From CAIVSN01 sp031539165 (GTDB lineage: Bacteria; Patescibacteriota; Gracilibacteria; BD1-5; UBA2023), in the NCBI GenBank assembly GCA_031539165.1, contig JAVKLK010000008.1:1-27664 (forward strand): 27,664 nucleotides of DNA, read 5' to 3'. Positions 18,356-27,604 of the stretch are shown piece by piece (position 1 is the stretch's first letter; each line of letters opens with the position of its first letter). Made by a program: the position numbers and the translations under genes. The notes below the pieces were generated by a model. The model was not told the origin of the DNA, ran no database searches, and saw nothing but the letters and a program-made list of their open reading frames with translations.

Positions 18356-19756
18356 ATGTATCTATGTAGTAAGTGCGGCCACTCGCAAATTAAGTGGACG
18401 GGGTCATGCTCTGGGTGTAACTCCTGGAACACGCTCACCGAAACACAAGAGCCAGGAAAGCGTCCTGGAAAGATCAAAGAAGCGGGAGTGCTTCGGATTA
18501 TTGAGTCTCTCTCGGGGAAAGAAATGGAAATTCCTCGATACGCAGTTCGTTCTAAAGAACTCAGCACCGTGCTTGGAGGAGGTATTGTGCCTGGATCATT
18601 CATTCTTCTCTCAGGAGAACCGGGCATTGGGAAATCGACCCTTACTCTTCAGATGGCTGATTGGTTTAGTACAGAACAACAACAAGCCCTCTATATTAGT
18701 GCAGAAGAAAATCTCGCTCAGATTTCTGGAAGAGCAAGACGACTTGGGATACAGAATGCTCACATACGAATCCTGTGTGAATCTGTCTTCGAGAATATCC
18801 TAGAAACTATCGAACGAGATACCTCAAAGCTTATCATTCTGGATTCTATTTCCGTATTCCAATCTGTATCTTTGGATACGAATGCATGATCCGCAAGTCT
18901 CATTCGATCCATGTCGGAAGTGCTCATGCAGGTGGCGAAGAAGGGACAAAAGACTATTATCGTGATAGGACATGTTACAAAAGATGGTTCCATTTCTGGT
19001 CCAAAAACTCTCGAGCACCTTGTAGATACAGTACTCTTCCTTGAATGATCTCGATACGAGAGCTACCGGATTCTTCGCGCGCTCAAGAATCGATTTGGAC
19101 CTACTGATGAAATTGGATTATTTGCTATGACAGAGCTTGGATTACAAGATATTGTAAATCCTTGACTCGAATTTTCTGGCTCAAATCGAGAACATCTTAT
19201 TGGTTCAGCGCTTGCCATGACTCTGGAAGGGACAAGGCCTCTCGTAGTAGAAATAGAGGCACTCACTACCTATACGAAATTTGGCTACCCCAAGCGTTCC
19301 AGTCGAGGCATACCAACGGGAAAACTCGACCTTGTTCTTGCTATACTCTCGAAATATACCGATGCCAAACTGGAGAGCTACGATGTCTTTGCTAATATAG
19401 GACGATGACTGAGCGTAAGTGAACCAGGAGTAGATTTAGCACTTGCAGCAGCAATCCTTGCTTCAAGAAGAAATTTCTCTTTGGGAAATACCATATTCAT
19501 CGGGGAGCTTTCTCTCACAGGAGTAATCAAGCCAGTAGTAGCCCAGGAGCGAAGAGTAGAAGAAGCGCGACGACTTGGTTTCACCAAAATCATTGAGGCG
19601 AAGAAGCCTCAGGAAAAAGCAGGCAAACAAAAATCAGAGTCCTCCAAAGAAGCTACTCAAACAATCTCTGTAAGCACCGTTTCTGAATTAGCTCAGGCTT
19701 TGGGGCGAATTGCTTCAGATGTGGCGACTCACCCACAAAAGGAAGAAAACGAGTAG
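18356..19756 (+). CDS. radA: DNA repair/recombination protein RadA (Sms)
   Basis: 466 residues with four UGA-Gly codons; stop TAG. N-terminal zinc finger C4-x2-C7...C18-x2-C21, RecA-like ATPase with Walker A GEPGIGKST (87-95) and Walker B LIILDSI, the RadA-specific KNRFG motif (LKNRFGPTDEIG), and a C-terminal Lon-like domain (GVDLALAAAILASRR; IFIGELSLTG). RadA processes recombination intermediates as a branch-migration helicase. UGA codes for the Gly of DTVLFLEG and the Gly before LEFSGSN. The last about 45 residues (Lys/Glu/Ser-rich, then SVSTVSELAQAL) are typical of the family. The 3' end overlaps the opposite-strand MFS gene by 69 nt. Confidence 0.95.
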
Positions 19757-20884
19757 AGAACAAAGGACAAACGGAGCATTCGAATCTATATGTTTCACCA
19801 TCGAAATGAGATGCATGAGTAAAAATATAGCAGCGCTTGCCATGAGTCAGTATACGGCAGCTCAAATTGTCTTATACCGAGAATGTTCAATGGACCAAAA
19901 ATAGTATCAATCCATGCAATTCACTGCAGCACCAAAAGTAAAGCCAATTGCGATGGCAAGAATGTTCAAAAGCCCCTGTTCTCCCGAGCGAACAATACTA
20001 TCGATACTCGTATCGGATATAAGAAGGAGTACCCCGAGTGCTACCATACACTGAGCATAGCGACTCCATCGTTCTTTTTTCCAGAACATACTATACATAT
20101 TACCCAAGATACCCCCGGCCGTCGCCCAAATGAGAATCAAGGAGGCTTCTGTAAACGTTTGGTTAAATCGATGAACGCCTACTTCAATAAATATTTGAGC
20201 CATTCCTGTAATAATTGCCCAGAGTCAAGCAGTTACCCCTATCGGAACCAGAAAAATTCTTACCACTTCTTTCACTCAAGCACCATACTGAACAAAACTC
20301 ATATGTTGTCGGATGGGAATATCTCGAAGCAAAAAGGATGCGCTCAGTGCACATAAGGAAATTCAAACAATAATCCAATGGGCAAATTGATCGAATCTTT
20401 CCGCAAAATAAGAACCTCCAATAGATCAAAACAAAGTTGCTGCCACAAAAATTACATTTGCTAAGCCAGCCACATGTGCATCCGAAAGGCCTGTTGTATG
20501 GATAATAGAGGGAAGCAGGGTATTTTTTGTAACAAGCCATGCGGCACCTCCATAGCCAACAAGAATTCCCGATACGAACAAAATTGCCAACCCAGGATGA
20601 TATCCAAGAGTCTGAAGTAACGGCCCCATAAGACAGGCCAAGAAAGCAGTTCCTGCCATAAAACGAATCCCGTATCGGTGTATGAGTGGGGGTCACACAA
20701 GAAATGCGAGAGCGCCCCCCAAAGAAAGCACTACGCTTATTGACTCAAGAGTGATACTTGGATTGAGTCAGAAAAGAGTCCACGTTACAAGCTTGTAGGC
20801 TGATACGATGCTCGCAGAAAGACCAAGAAGCACCAGTGTTACATGCCAGTTTTTCTGACTCTCCGTATTCGATGGACTATTCAT
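19688..20884 (-). CDS. Major facilitator superfamily transporter
   Basis: 398 residues with about ten UGA-Gly codons; the first TAA/TAG in frame is at 19690-19688. About twelve hydrophobic segments are spread over the whole length, with Gly-rich helices and short polar loops. Motif-like pieces include LVGPPLIHRYGIRFMAG after helix 2 (motif A-like) and GYGGAAWLVTKNTLLPSI. This fits MFS symporters or efflux pumps; the substrate is unknown. The ATG overlaps the AI-2E-type permease by 8 nt. The last two hydrophobic segments (about residues 335-395) depend on reading TGA as Gly and extend into the antisense of radA, which is unusual but gives a sensible membrane topology. Confidence 0.8.
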
Positions 20885-22097
20885 TTGCTCGCTTTCCAGA
20901 TCGAGAAAGTCGGATATTTTTATGAATCGCGTCTTTCGTGGAAGTCTTCTGTGTATCAATCGTCTGAGATATTTTACTGATTTTATTGATATACAAGTCG
21001 AAATCTTTCATGAGATCGAGCAAAATATAGAACAGAGGAACTCCTATGAGCAATCCGATAAATCCGAGAAAGTGTTCCGAAAGAAGCAGTACAACAAAAC
21101 TGATAAAGACAGGAAACTCCATGTATGCGGAAACAATCTTTGGATTGAGATAGTATGCCTCAACAGCATGAACTACGGCAATCATAATGACAATGGCAGC
21201 AACCACTTCCATCCCCCCGTAATTGAATCCCAACAAAACGATGGGCAAAGAAGAAATAAGAAATCCAAATACCGGAATGAAGCCCAGTATAAAGACAATA
21301 ATTCCTATAGTTGCAATAAATGGAAACGGATCTCCCTTATGAATGAAGCTTATCACAAGAAGTCCTATCGTTGTAAGAATGGCATTTACAAATGCGATGA
21401 TTGCCTGAGCCTTGAAAACGAGTCAAAAACTCTTGGTAATCTTTTCAAAAAACAGGGCAAATTGTTCGTAAATAAAGGCAAAATTCCCTCGTTTTAATCC
21501 AGAAGTAAATTCATTTATTTTTGTACGATCAATAATGAATACAAAACTAAGAATAAGCGCTATGACTATCTTGAATAAGAAGATTCCAGCATTCTTCACA
21601 TTCTCGAACACACCATTGACCGCATTCTCTACATTCGCTTTGCTCACAATAGTCTGAAATGCCTCATCCAATCAAAGATCGAAGCTCACTTGAGATTGAA
21701 GAGAATCCGCCGCATTCTGGAGTTGCGACGTAATCTGTGGAGCAATTTTTACCAAACCTTTTGTCTCCTCTATGAGCTGCGGTATCAGGCTATAAAACAT
21801 AGCACCCACTATGCTGATAAAAGCGAGGTAGATGATGGAGATAAGAATTGGGAGTTTGTTACATCGAAGGAGAATGCTTCGAACGGGACGAGAACGAATG
21901 CTCCGCACGATATAGGTAATCTTCACGCTCAACCATTTTGCAAGATCAAGGAATAAATAAGCAAAAAGGAAAGCAAAAAGGATAATCAAGAGAAATGACT
22001 GTAGCGCATACATAATCAGTCCAAGGATGGAAAGCGCCACTATCTTCTCGAAGAAATATCGATTGAAGATGAGTTTGAAGAGAAAAGGAAGCCGCAT
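20877..22097 (-). CDS. AI-2E family transporter (PerM-type permease)
   Basis: 406 residues with UGA-Gly at 21674-21672 and 21425-21423; stop TAG. Topology of the AI-2E/PerM family (PF01594): paired N-terminal helices, a soluble stretch of about 70 residues after helix 3 (SLIPQLIEETKGLVKIAP), then a block of five helices with GFIPVFGFLISSLPIVLLG, LNPKIVS and FIGLLIGVPLFYI. Family members are poorly characterised; some export the AI-2 signal, others are Na/H antiporters. The C-terminal 45 residues are charged and probably cytoplasmic. It starts 3 nt after dnaX, so it is expressed with the replication gene. Confidence 0.9.
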
Positions 22098-22100
22098 AAT

Positions 22101-23615
22101 TTAAAAGATATCAGCTACGTCATGTATATTTAGGGTATTCTTTGGGGAGGATTTCGCAACTCCAACCGAACCGCCCATTCCAACAGGAGCCGAATTCAGT
22201 TCAAAATGAATTTCTGGGGAAATTCAAAAAAGAGTCTGAATACTGGTCTGAAGAAATTCACGCGTTTCTGGAACATCAAGCTTTGAGCGTTCAAACTCTG
22301 TACGAGAAATGAGGGTAAACTTTGGTGCATCTCCCGATTCAAAACGGAATGTTCCTGATTTAAGGGCAGTGAGAAGAACTCCTTTTTTGGGAGTATCTTT
22401 CACATGTTGAACCAAGGCGGGGAATGAAAATTCTTGTGTTGATTCAGGGGAAGATTTACTCTCTTGTTGAGCCTCACTATCTGACTCTATTACTTCAGAA
22501 GTCTGGGAAACCGTCACCTCGGGAATTGGGACTTCTTTACTCTCTTTTTTGGAGAGAGGGGCCTGCTTTTTTATATCAGGCGGTATCGAAGCCATCTTTG
22601 GCTGAGATTGAGCCCCAAGAAGTCCAATACAGGTCATCTCCAGAAGGAGAAAACCATCAGGGAACTCTTTCAAACGAGCATATGCTCCAGAACAAGCCTC
22701 AAACGTTCTCCAAATCCCCGAGAATTCCTCGGTATTAATAGCCCCGTAAGCCCGCTCTCTCAAATGATAGAGGAACTGCTCCAGAAAACGACGAGGCTCT
22801 ATGGAACGTAATCGTAATTCTGCCAACTGCGAACGAACATCTTCTAAGGAATTCTGTCAGATGGCATTCAAGAGAGCATCCATAAACTCATCTCCCACAA
22901 GTGACAAATTTTCTCGGAGAAATTCATACGAAAGAACCCCTCCTATACTGTACTGCTCAAAAAGAGAAAGAGCATCTCTGAGTCCTCATCGAGCAAGCCG
23001 AGCGATTTGCGAAATTGCCTCACTATCTGCCTGTATTGATTCTTGTTCGGCTACATAGCGAAGTCTGGCAACAATATCAGACTCGGTAATTTTCCGAAAA
23101 TCATACCGCTGAGCCCGAGAGATAATGGTCTCCGGAATTTTATGAAGTTCCGTAGTTGCGAGGATGAACTTCACATGTTCTGGAGGCTCTTCGAGAGTCT
23201 TAAGCAAGGCATTAAATGCTCCCGAAGAAAGCATGTGCACCTCATCGATAATATATATCTTGTACTTTCCAAGAGTTGGTTGAAATCTTGCACGCTCAAT
23301 CAAATCTCGAACATTTGCCACTCCATTATTTGATGCTCCGTCAATTTCGATTATATCAAGCATACTCCCATCGGAAAATGCTTGGCAATTCGAACATTCT
23401 CCGCATGGATTCCCATCATCGCGAAGATGAGTACAATTCAATGCTTTCGCAAGAATACGGGCCACGGATGTTTTCCCGGTTCATCGAGACCCACAAAATA
23501 AATAAGCCCCCACTGTTTTCTCCTGGGTAAGTGCGCTCGTAAGGGCTTTTTTGATAAATGATTGTCCCACGAGATCTTGGAAATCTCGGGGTCGATACTT
23601 CTGATACAATGACAT
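22101..23615 (-). CDS. dnaX: DNA polymerase III subunit gamma/tau
   Basis: 504 residues with several UGA-Gly codons; stop TAA. N-terminus MSLYQKYRPRDFQDLVGQ is diagnostic. The AAA+ domain has Walker A GSRGTGKTS (42-50), where the Gly after Arg is UGA-encoded, a zinc module (four Cys between residues 59 and 77), Walker B IYIIDEVHML, SRC-like ISRAQRYDF and sensor-2-type ARGGLRDALSL, again with a UGA-Gly. From about residue 335 a Ser/Glu/Lys-rich linker leads to a small C-terminal domain. It is the clamp-loader ATPase that loads the sliding clamp. The C-terminal part is shorter than in E. coli tau. A promoter directly precedes the ATG, so dnaX may start its own transcript although tldD lies 48 nt upstream. 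Confidence 0.96.
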
Positions 23616-23621
23616 GGCACT

Positions 23622-23649
23622 ATAGTATGAGGAACCTGGTGTTTTACAA
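23622..23649 (-). promoter_or_regulatory. Putative leaderless promoter of dnaX
   Basis: On the minus strand, TTGTAA (23649-23644), a 16-nt spacer and TACTAT (23627-23622), with the dnaX ATG only 6 nt further. Transcription beginning seven bases after the -10 box would start on the A of the ATG. Confidence 0.5.
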
Positions 23650-23663
23650 GCTACAAAATCACC

Positions 23664-25019
23664 CTATCCCGTCACTTTGAGTCGAACTTTGATTGTGGGA
23701 TTCGCATCGGTAACTGGCATCCCTTGCCCATCTTTGCCACAAGTACCTCCACAAAAATACGTGAGATGCCCCACAGGCAAATCATTCCCGACCATTTCGA
23801 TTTCCTGCAACATTTTTGGACCATTTCCTGCAAGGTTTGCTCAACGAACAACTTCTTCAATTTTTCCATTTCGAATTCTGCGAGCAAAATTTACTTTGAA
23901 TACAAAATCTCCGCTTGTCGTATTCACTTGCCCTCCTCAAAGAGAAGTGACATAGAGCCCATCTGAAACAGATGCAATTATATCAGCAGGAGAATCTGGT
24001 CCATTGTCCATGTACGTATTTCCCATTCGCACGATAGCCTCAGCACTGTAGGATTCTCGACGTGCATGCCCATTGTGAGGAAGCTTCAAGAAATCCGCAG
24101 TTCCCTGCTGGTGAAGGTAGTTTTGAAGAATTCCATTCTTGATAAGCTCTGCACGGGCAGCAGGATGTCCTTCATGATCTATAGAATACGAACCCCTCAG
24201 TCCAAGAAGCGTTGGATCATCTACGATAGTCACCGCGTCACTTGCAACCTTTTTTCCAATACGGTTGGCATAGGCGCTTGAAGCCTGAAGATCGCCCTCA
24301 AGACCATGCCCTACTGCCTCATGAATAATGACTCCCCCCGCCTCGGCAGCAATGACAATATCCATCTCGCCCGAAGGAGAAATGGGAGCATCCAGCAAAG
24401 CATCGAGTTCTGAAATGGCATCGTTAAATAACGCAAGAATTCTCTCTTCGGTGAGGTCGTTGATATCTCCCATGCAATACGAAACTTTGAAGCTTTCCTG
24501 ATTTACTTCTCCTCGCTTCCCCGTAATCATCACCACCACTCGAATATGATACTGTGAATCCTGACCGCCAGAATTCCGGTTGGAAAGAGCGATATACGAT
24601 CGGTCCCACAATCCAATACTTACCATATGAGAGGTGATCCACTCATAGTCTCAGAATACCTTTGTCCGAGGGAACACTCTTTCAGAAAGTGCTTGCATAT
24701 CACCCAGCGTATCGCGAGCTTGAAGACTCCAAGAGAGTCCTTTGGGTTCCCATGCCATAGCTCAAACTGATGCCGAAAAGGAATGTCCCGCTCGAAATAT
24801 ATTCTCCAGCTCAGTAAGAGACTCTCGAGCATCAAAGAAGCGATATTTCCCCTCCGAAAGCAAAAGACTCACTCAAACCGTCTCGTGGGACGATACCGGC
24901 TCCATTCGTCCATTTACCATTCGAACTCCGAGATCATGACTGCGCTCAAGAAATAATTCTTTATACTCCCCCGGAAGACTGGCCATCTGGGCATGGAGTT
25001 CGTTTTGTGAAAAAATCAT
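23664..25019 (-). CDS. tldD: Metalloprotease TldD
   Basis: 451 residues with at least five UGA-Gly codons; stop TAG. The zinc motif HEAVGH lies at about 233-238, followed by LEGDLQ, and the C-terminal Cys/Gly segment (YFCGGTCGKDGQGMPV) supplies the further ligand region of the family. TldD forms a heterodimer with TldE that unfolds and cleaves small peptides, such as microcin B17 precursor and CcdA in E. coli; in other bacteria its targets are unknown. Its partner gene tldE is encoded divergently from 25114, with 94 nt between the start codons, an arrangement that could balance the two subunits. The N-terminal substrate channel domain is complete. Confidence 0.95.
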
Positions 25020-25039
25020 GTGTGTAGAAAAAAGAACAA

Positions 25040-25069
25040 CCTATAATATACAAGAACTTTCCATTTCAA
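25040..25069 (-). promoter_or_regulatory. Putative promoter of tldD
   Basis: On the minus strand, TTGAAA (25069-25064) lies 18 nt before TATAGG (25045-25040); an overlapping TATTAT (25048-25043) has a 15-nt spacer. The predicted leader is about 15-20 nt. It is less clear than the tldE promoter. Confidence 0.35.
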
Positions 25070-25076
25070 AAAAACT

Positions 25077-25105
25077 TTGAAGTGCCTACAATGCCTTTTT
25101 ACTAA
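25077..25105 (+). promoter_or_regulatory. Putative leaderless promoter of tldE
   Basis: TTGAAG (25077-25082), a 17-nt spacer and TACTAA (25100-25105). The ATG at 25114 is 8 nt behind the -10 box, so the mRNA would have almost no leader. Confidence 0.45.
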
Positions 25106-25113
25106 AAACAGAT

Positions 25114-26409
25114 ATGAACACCATCGTACAGGAATGTCTCAATCTTGCAAACCACCGAGGATACCGAGCGCAAATTTTCACCCATACCGCAGAGGGTATA
25201 AGTTCGACTTACAAAAATCTCACTGGAGAAGTAGTAATCCAGCGCGAGAAAGAGAATCGACTCATTCTTACCCTCGAGAAAAATGGGCAGAAGGCTTCCA
25301 GGAAATATGCTCTAGAATCCGAAATGAATGCGGAGGTGCTTATAAACGAAGTAGCATCCCTTCTGAACTTCTCGGCAGAAGATTCAGCAGAAGTACTTCC
25401 AGAAATACGAGATACTCTTGAGAATGATACCCGTCAATTCGATGCTTCAGCTATGGAGCCATGGGTAAAGGAAACCTTCGATGCAGGACTTCAATCATTG
25501 CAAAGTTCTGAGTACAACATTGAAACTCTTATTGTAGCAGCGAGCCAAACAACGCTGACCTTCTGTAATACCTTTGGAGCAAAAAAAGTGAGCAAGACAG
25601 GAGGATCCAGCATTTCTCTCTGACTCAATGGAACCTTTGGAGAAGAGTCCAATACAGAATGGCTCTCTCGTGATTCTCAATGACTTCTCACATTCAACCC
25701 TGAATGGACATCAGAGTGCACCAAGAAACTCTCCGATAAACTCCACTGTGGGTCCCCCTCACTTGAGGCTGGTGCCCATATGTTTGCCATGGCCCCAGAG
25801 CTTGCATCTGAAATGATGGGAGAATTTCTCGGACTTCTTTCTGGATATGCTATTGCTGAACATATGACTCCATTCAAGATTGAGGAGATTGGCACAGCAG
25901 TACTTCCAGATTGGGCAACTATTGAGAGTCTTCATACCGGAAAAGATCTTTCATCCAATCAATTTTTTGACGGAAATGGAATTACTACAACCGACCTCAC
26001 TCTAGTAAAAGATGGAGTTTTGAAAGAGCTATTTCTTTCAAAGGCGGCAGCAGAAAGACTGAATCTCCCTCCAAATGGACAAGCAGGACCCATTAATGTA
26101 GTACTCAAGGGAATTCCCCCAAAAACAGATCTTACCGGGGCAAAATTCCTCTTCACTTTTTTGGCAGGAATGCACACTATGGATAGCGCAACAGGAAATT
26201 TTGCTCTTGAAGGAGAAGGATATGAAATTCGAGAAGATGGCTCTCTCGGGAATTTTATTAAAAATGTTGGACTTTCTGGGAATATAAAGCAGCTTTTTGC
26301 AACCATGCTCGGAACCCTCCATGATACTCCAGACTATGGTTCCATTCGGATGCCAACGCTCATATTCGCACCAAGACATATTACCCCTCCGACCCCCCTA
26401 TCCGAGTAA
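25114..26409 (+). CDS. tldE: TldE/PmbA, partner subunit of the TldD protease
   Basis: 431 residues with two UGA-Gly codons (25621 and about 25681); stop TAA. It has the PmbA/TldD fold: an N-terminal domain, a central GAHMFAMAPELASEMMGEFLGLLSG region, and the C-terminal segments NQFFDGNGITTTDLTLVKDG, LNLPPNGQAGPINVVL and GNFALEGEGYEIREDG typical of TldE. It lacks the HExxxH zinc motif, as expected for the non-catalytic subunit that completes the TldD/TldE proteolytic chamber. It is divergent from tldD and is followed 3 nt later by a membrane-protein gene. Confidence 0.93.
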
Positions 26410-26412
26410 TTC

Positions 26413-27180
26413 ATGAAAGAACTCTCTCTCACTCTTGCAACAATTCTTGGCATAACTCCCATAGATGTCTTTGTTTTGTGAGCTTGTACCATTGTGTGGA
26501 TTGGGATTCTTATTGGATGACTGCAAAAAATATACGAAATGTATTTTGGGCTTGTGGTAGGCCTTGCGATCTACCTCATGCTGACTGTTTTGCTATCTCC
26601 ACAGTATCAAACTCCAGATACTATCAAAATTCTCTCTCCAGGATTTTCTGGTTTTTTGATTAGTTCAAGCGCCTACCTTATATTCATTCTTTTCTTCCTC
26701 ACTCCCCTCGTCTGAGGAATTCGATTTCCTCAGACATGCTCCCTTATCTTACGGATAGGAGAATCAATAGGAGTAGCTACAACCGTTATAGCCGTCTTTC
26801 TGGCTATAGTGCTCGGACTCGCAAATAAAACCTATATTTTTGGTATTGAAACTGGTTTTCTCCTTTTACGGAAACTCTCGATTTACCCAGAATTGGTACA
26901 AGGAAAAATCGTTGGATATATCGTGGCACATATTCAACCGATTGTTTTATTCAGTGTTCTTTTCCTTCTTTACAAGATTCTCTTCTCTGAAATTGTTGGA
27001 GCGATACTCCGAAGCGTGTGGCAATGGCTCATGTCCCTGAGGAATAAGAAAAATGTCCCAGAAGAGCATCATGCTACCGAAGAGTCACACGATTCATTTG
27101 AAATGGAAGACGAACACGGACACCATGAAGACCACGGACATGAAGAATCCCACGGACACTGACATGGAGGGCATCATTAG
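26413..27180 (+). CDS. Multi-pass membrane protein with His-rich C-terminal tail
   Basis: 255 residues with at least four UGA-Gly codons; stop TAG. About five transmembrane helices are visible (roughly residues 14-36, 40-60, 75-98, 115-140 and 175-200). The first half slightly resembles CvpA-type proteins but I cannot assign it. After residue 210 the chain becomes hydrophilic and ends in a tail with over a dozen His mixed with Gly, Asp and Glu (EDEHGHHEDHGHEESHGH and further HGHGGHH), which is typical of metal-binding tails in zinc, nickel or cobalt handling proteins. It starts 3 nt after tldE, so co-transcription is likely; since TldD is a metalloprotease, a link with metal supply is possible but only an inference. 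Confidence 0.75.
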
Positions 27181-27233
27181 CTCTCATCGAAAGAGGAATC
27201 AAAGCTTGCTTTGATACGAATATATGCTTCACT

Positions 27234-27428
27234 ATGCATGCTATCTTTTATCATCATAGTATGCCAGTAGGAATTTCTTCTTCTCAAGACAGCATCTCCT
27301 ATACAAGTCATCTCATGGAGACACTGCAACCATCTCCCGATGTTCCAGATGCTTCTTGGGTAATTGAACACACTAAAGATCGACTCTATCAAGTCTCACT
27401 CCCCCTTGGAGGAATGAGAACCAAGTAG
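27234..27428 (+). CDS. Small hypothetical protein
   Basis: 64 residues from ATG 27234, or 55 from ATG 27261 (MPVGISSSQDS), which looks the better start; stop TAG. Codon choice (GGA, CGA, CCA, CTC) matches the neighbouring genes. It is hydrophilic, with no signal peptide or cysteine, and ends just before the terminator that closes the tldE cluster. A minus-strand frame over the same bases (27177-27392) is a weaker candidate. Confidence 0.45.
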   Translation: MHAIFYHHSMPVGISSSQDSISYTSHLMETLQPSPDVPDASWVIEHTKDRLYQVSLPLGGMRTK

Positions 27429-27464
27429 CTACCTACTCCGAGAAAAGACAGGCTGAGTAAGCTC

Positions 27465-27500
27465 AAAAAAACAACACTTTTCGTGTTGTTTTTGTTTATC
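27465..27500 (+). terminator. Intrinsic terminator closing the tldE cluster
   Basis: A 10-bp stem (27468-27477 with 27483-27492, loop TTTTC) is followed by TGTTTAT; the left arm is A-rich, so it can also stop transcripts arriving from the 16S gene on the other strand. The 104 bases between it and the 16S end (27501-27604) contain no tRNA or other gene that I can see. Confidence 0.8.
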
Positions 27501-27604
27501 GTTGTTTTGGCAGAGGCCTTACTTCACACACCAGAAGACGAAAGAACTTCGGAGAATAAAATGAAGCAGTTCCTCTTGAGAAGGAAGTGATTCGATACAT
27601 TTGT

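Noticed and set aside
20922..21497. A 191-residue plus-strand open frame
   Set aside because: It is the shadow of the AI-2E permease; the composition is Asn/Lys-rich with no structure, while the minus frame is a coherent membrane protein.
82..26409. Fragmented genes as pseudogenes or frameshifts
   Set aside because: All fragments of a gene are in the same frame and separated only by TGA, which aligns with conserved glycines. This is recoding, not decay.
82..26409. TGA as selenocysteine or tryptophan
   Set aside because: The sites match Gly in conserved motifs, no SECIS-like hairpins follow them, and TGG is used for Trp in all genes.
27177..27392. A minus-strand small protein overlapping the small plus-strand frame
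   Set aside because: Codon use fits worse than the plus frame, and it would be read into the terminal part of the His-rich membrane protein gene with no promoter seen.
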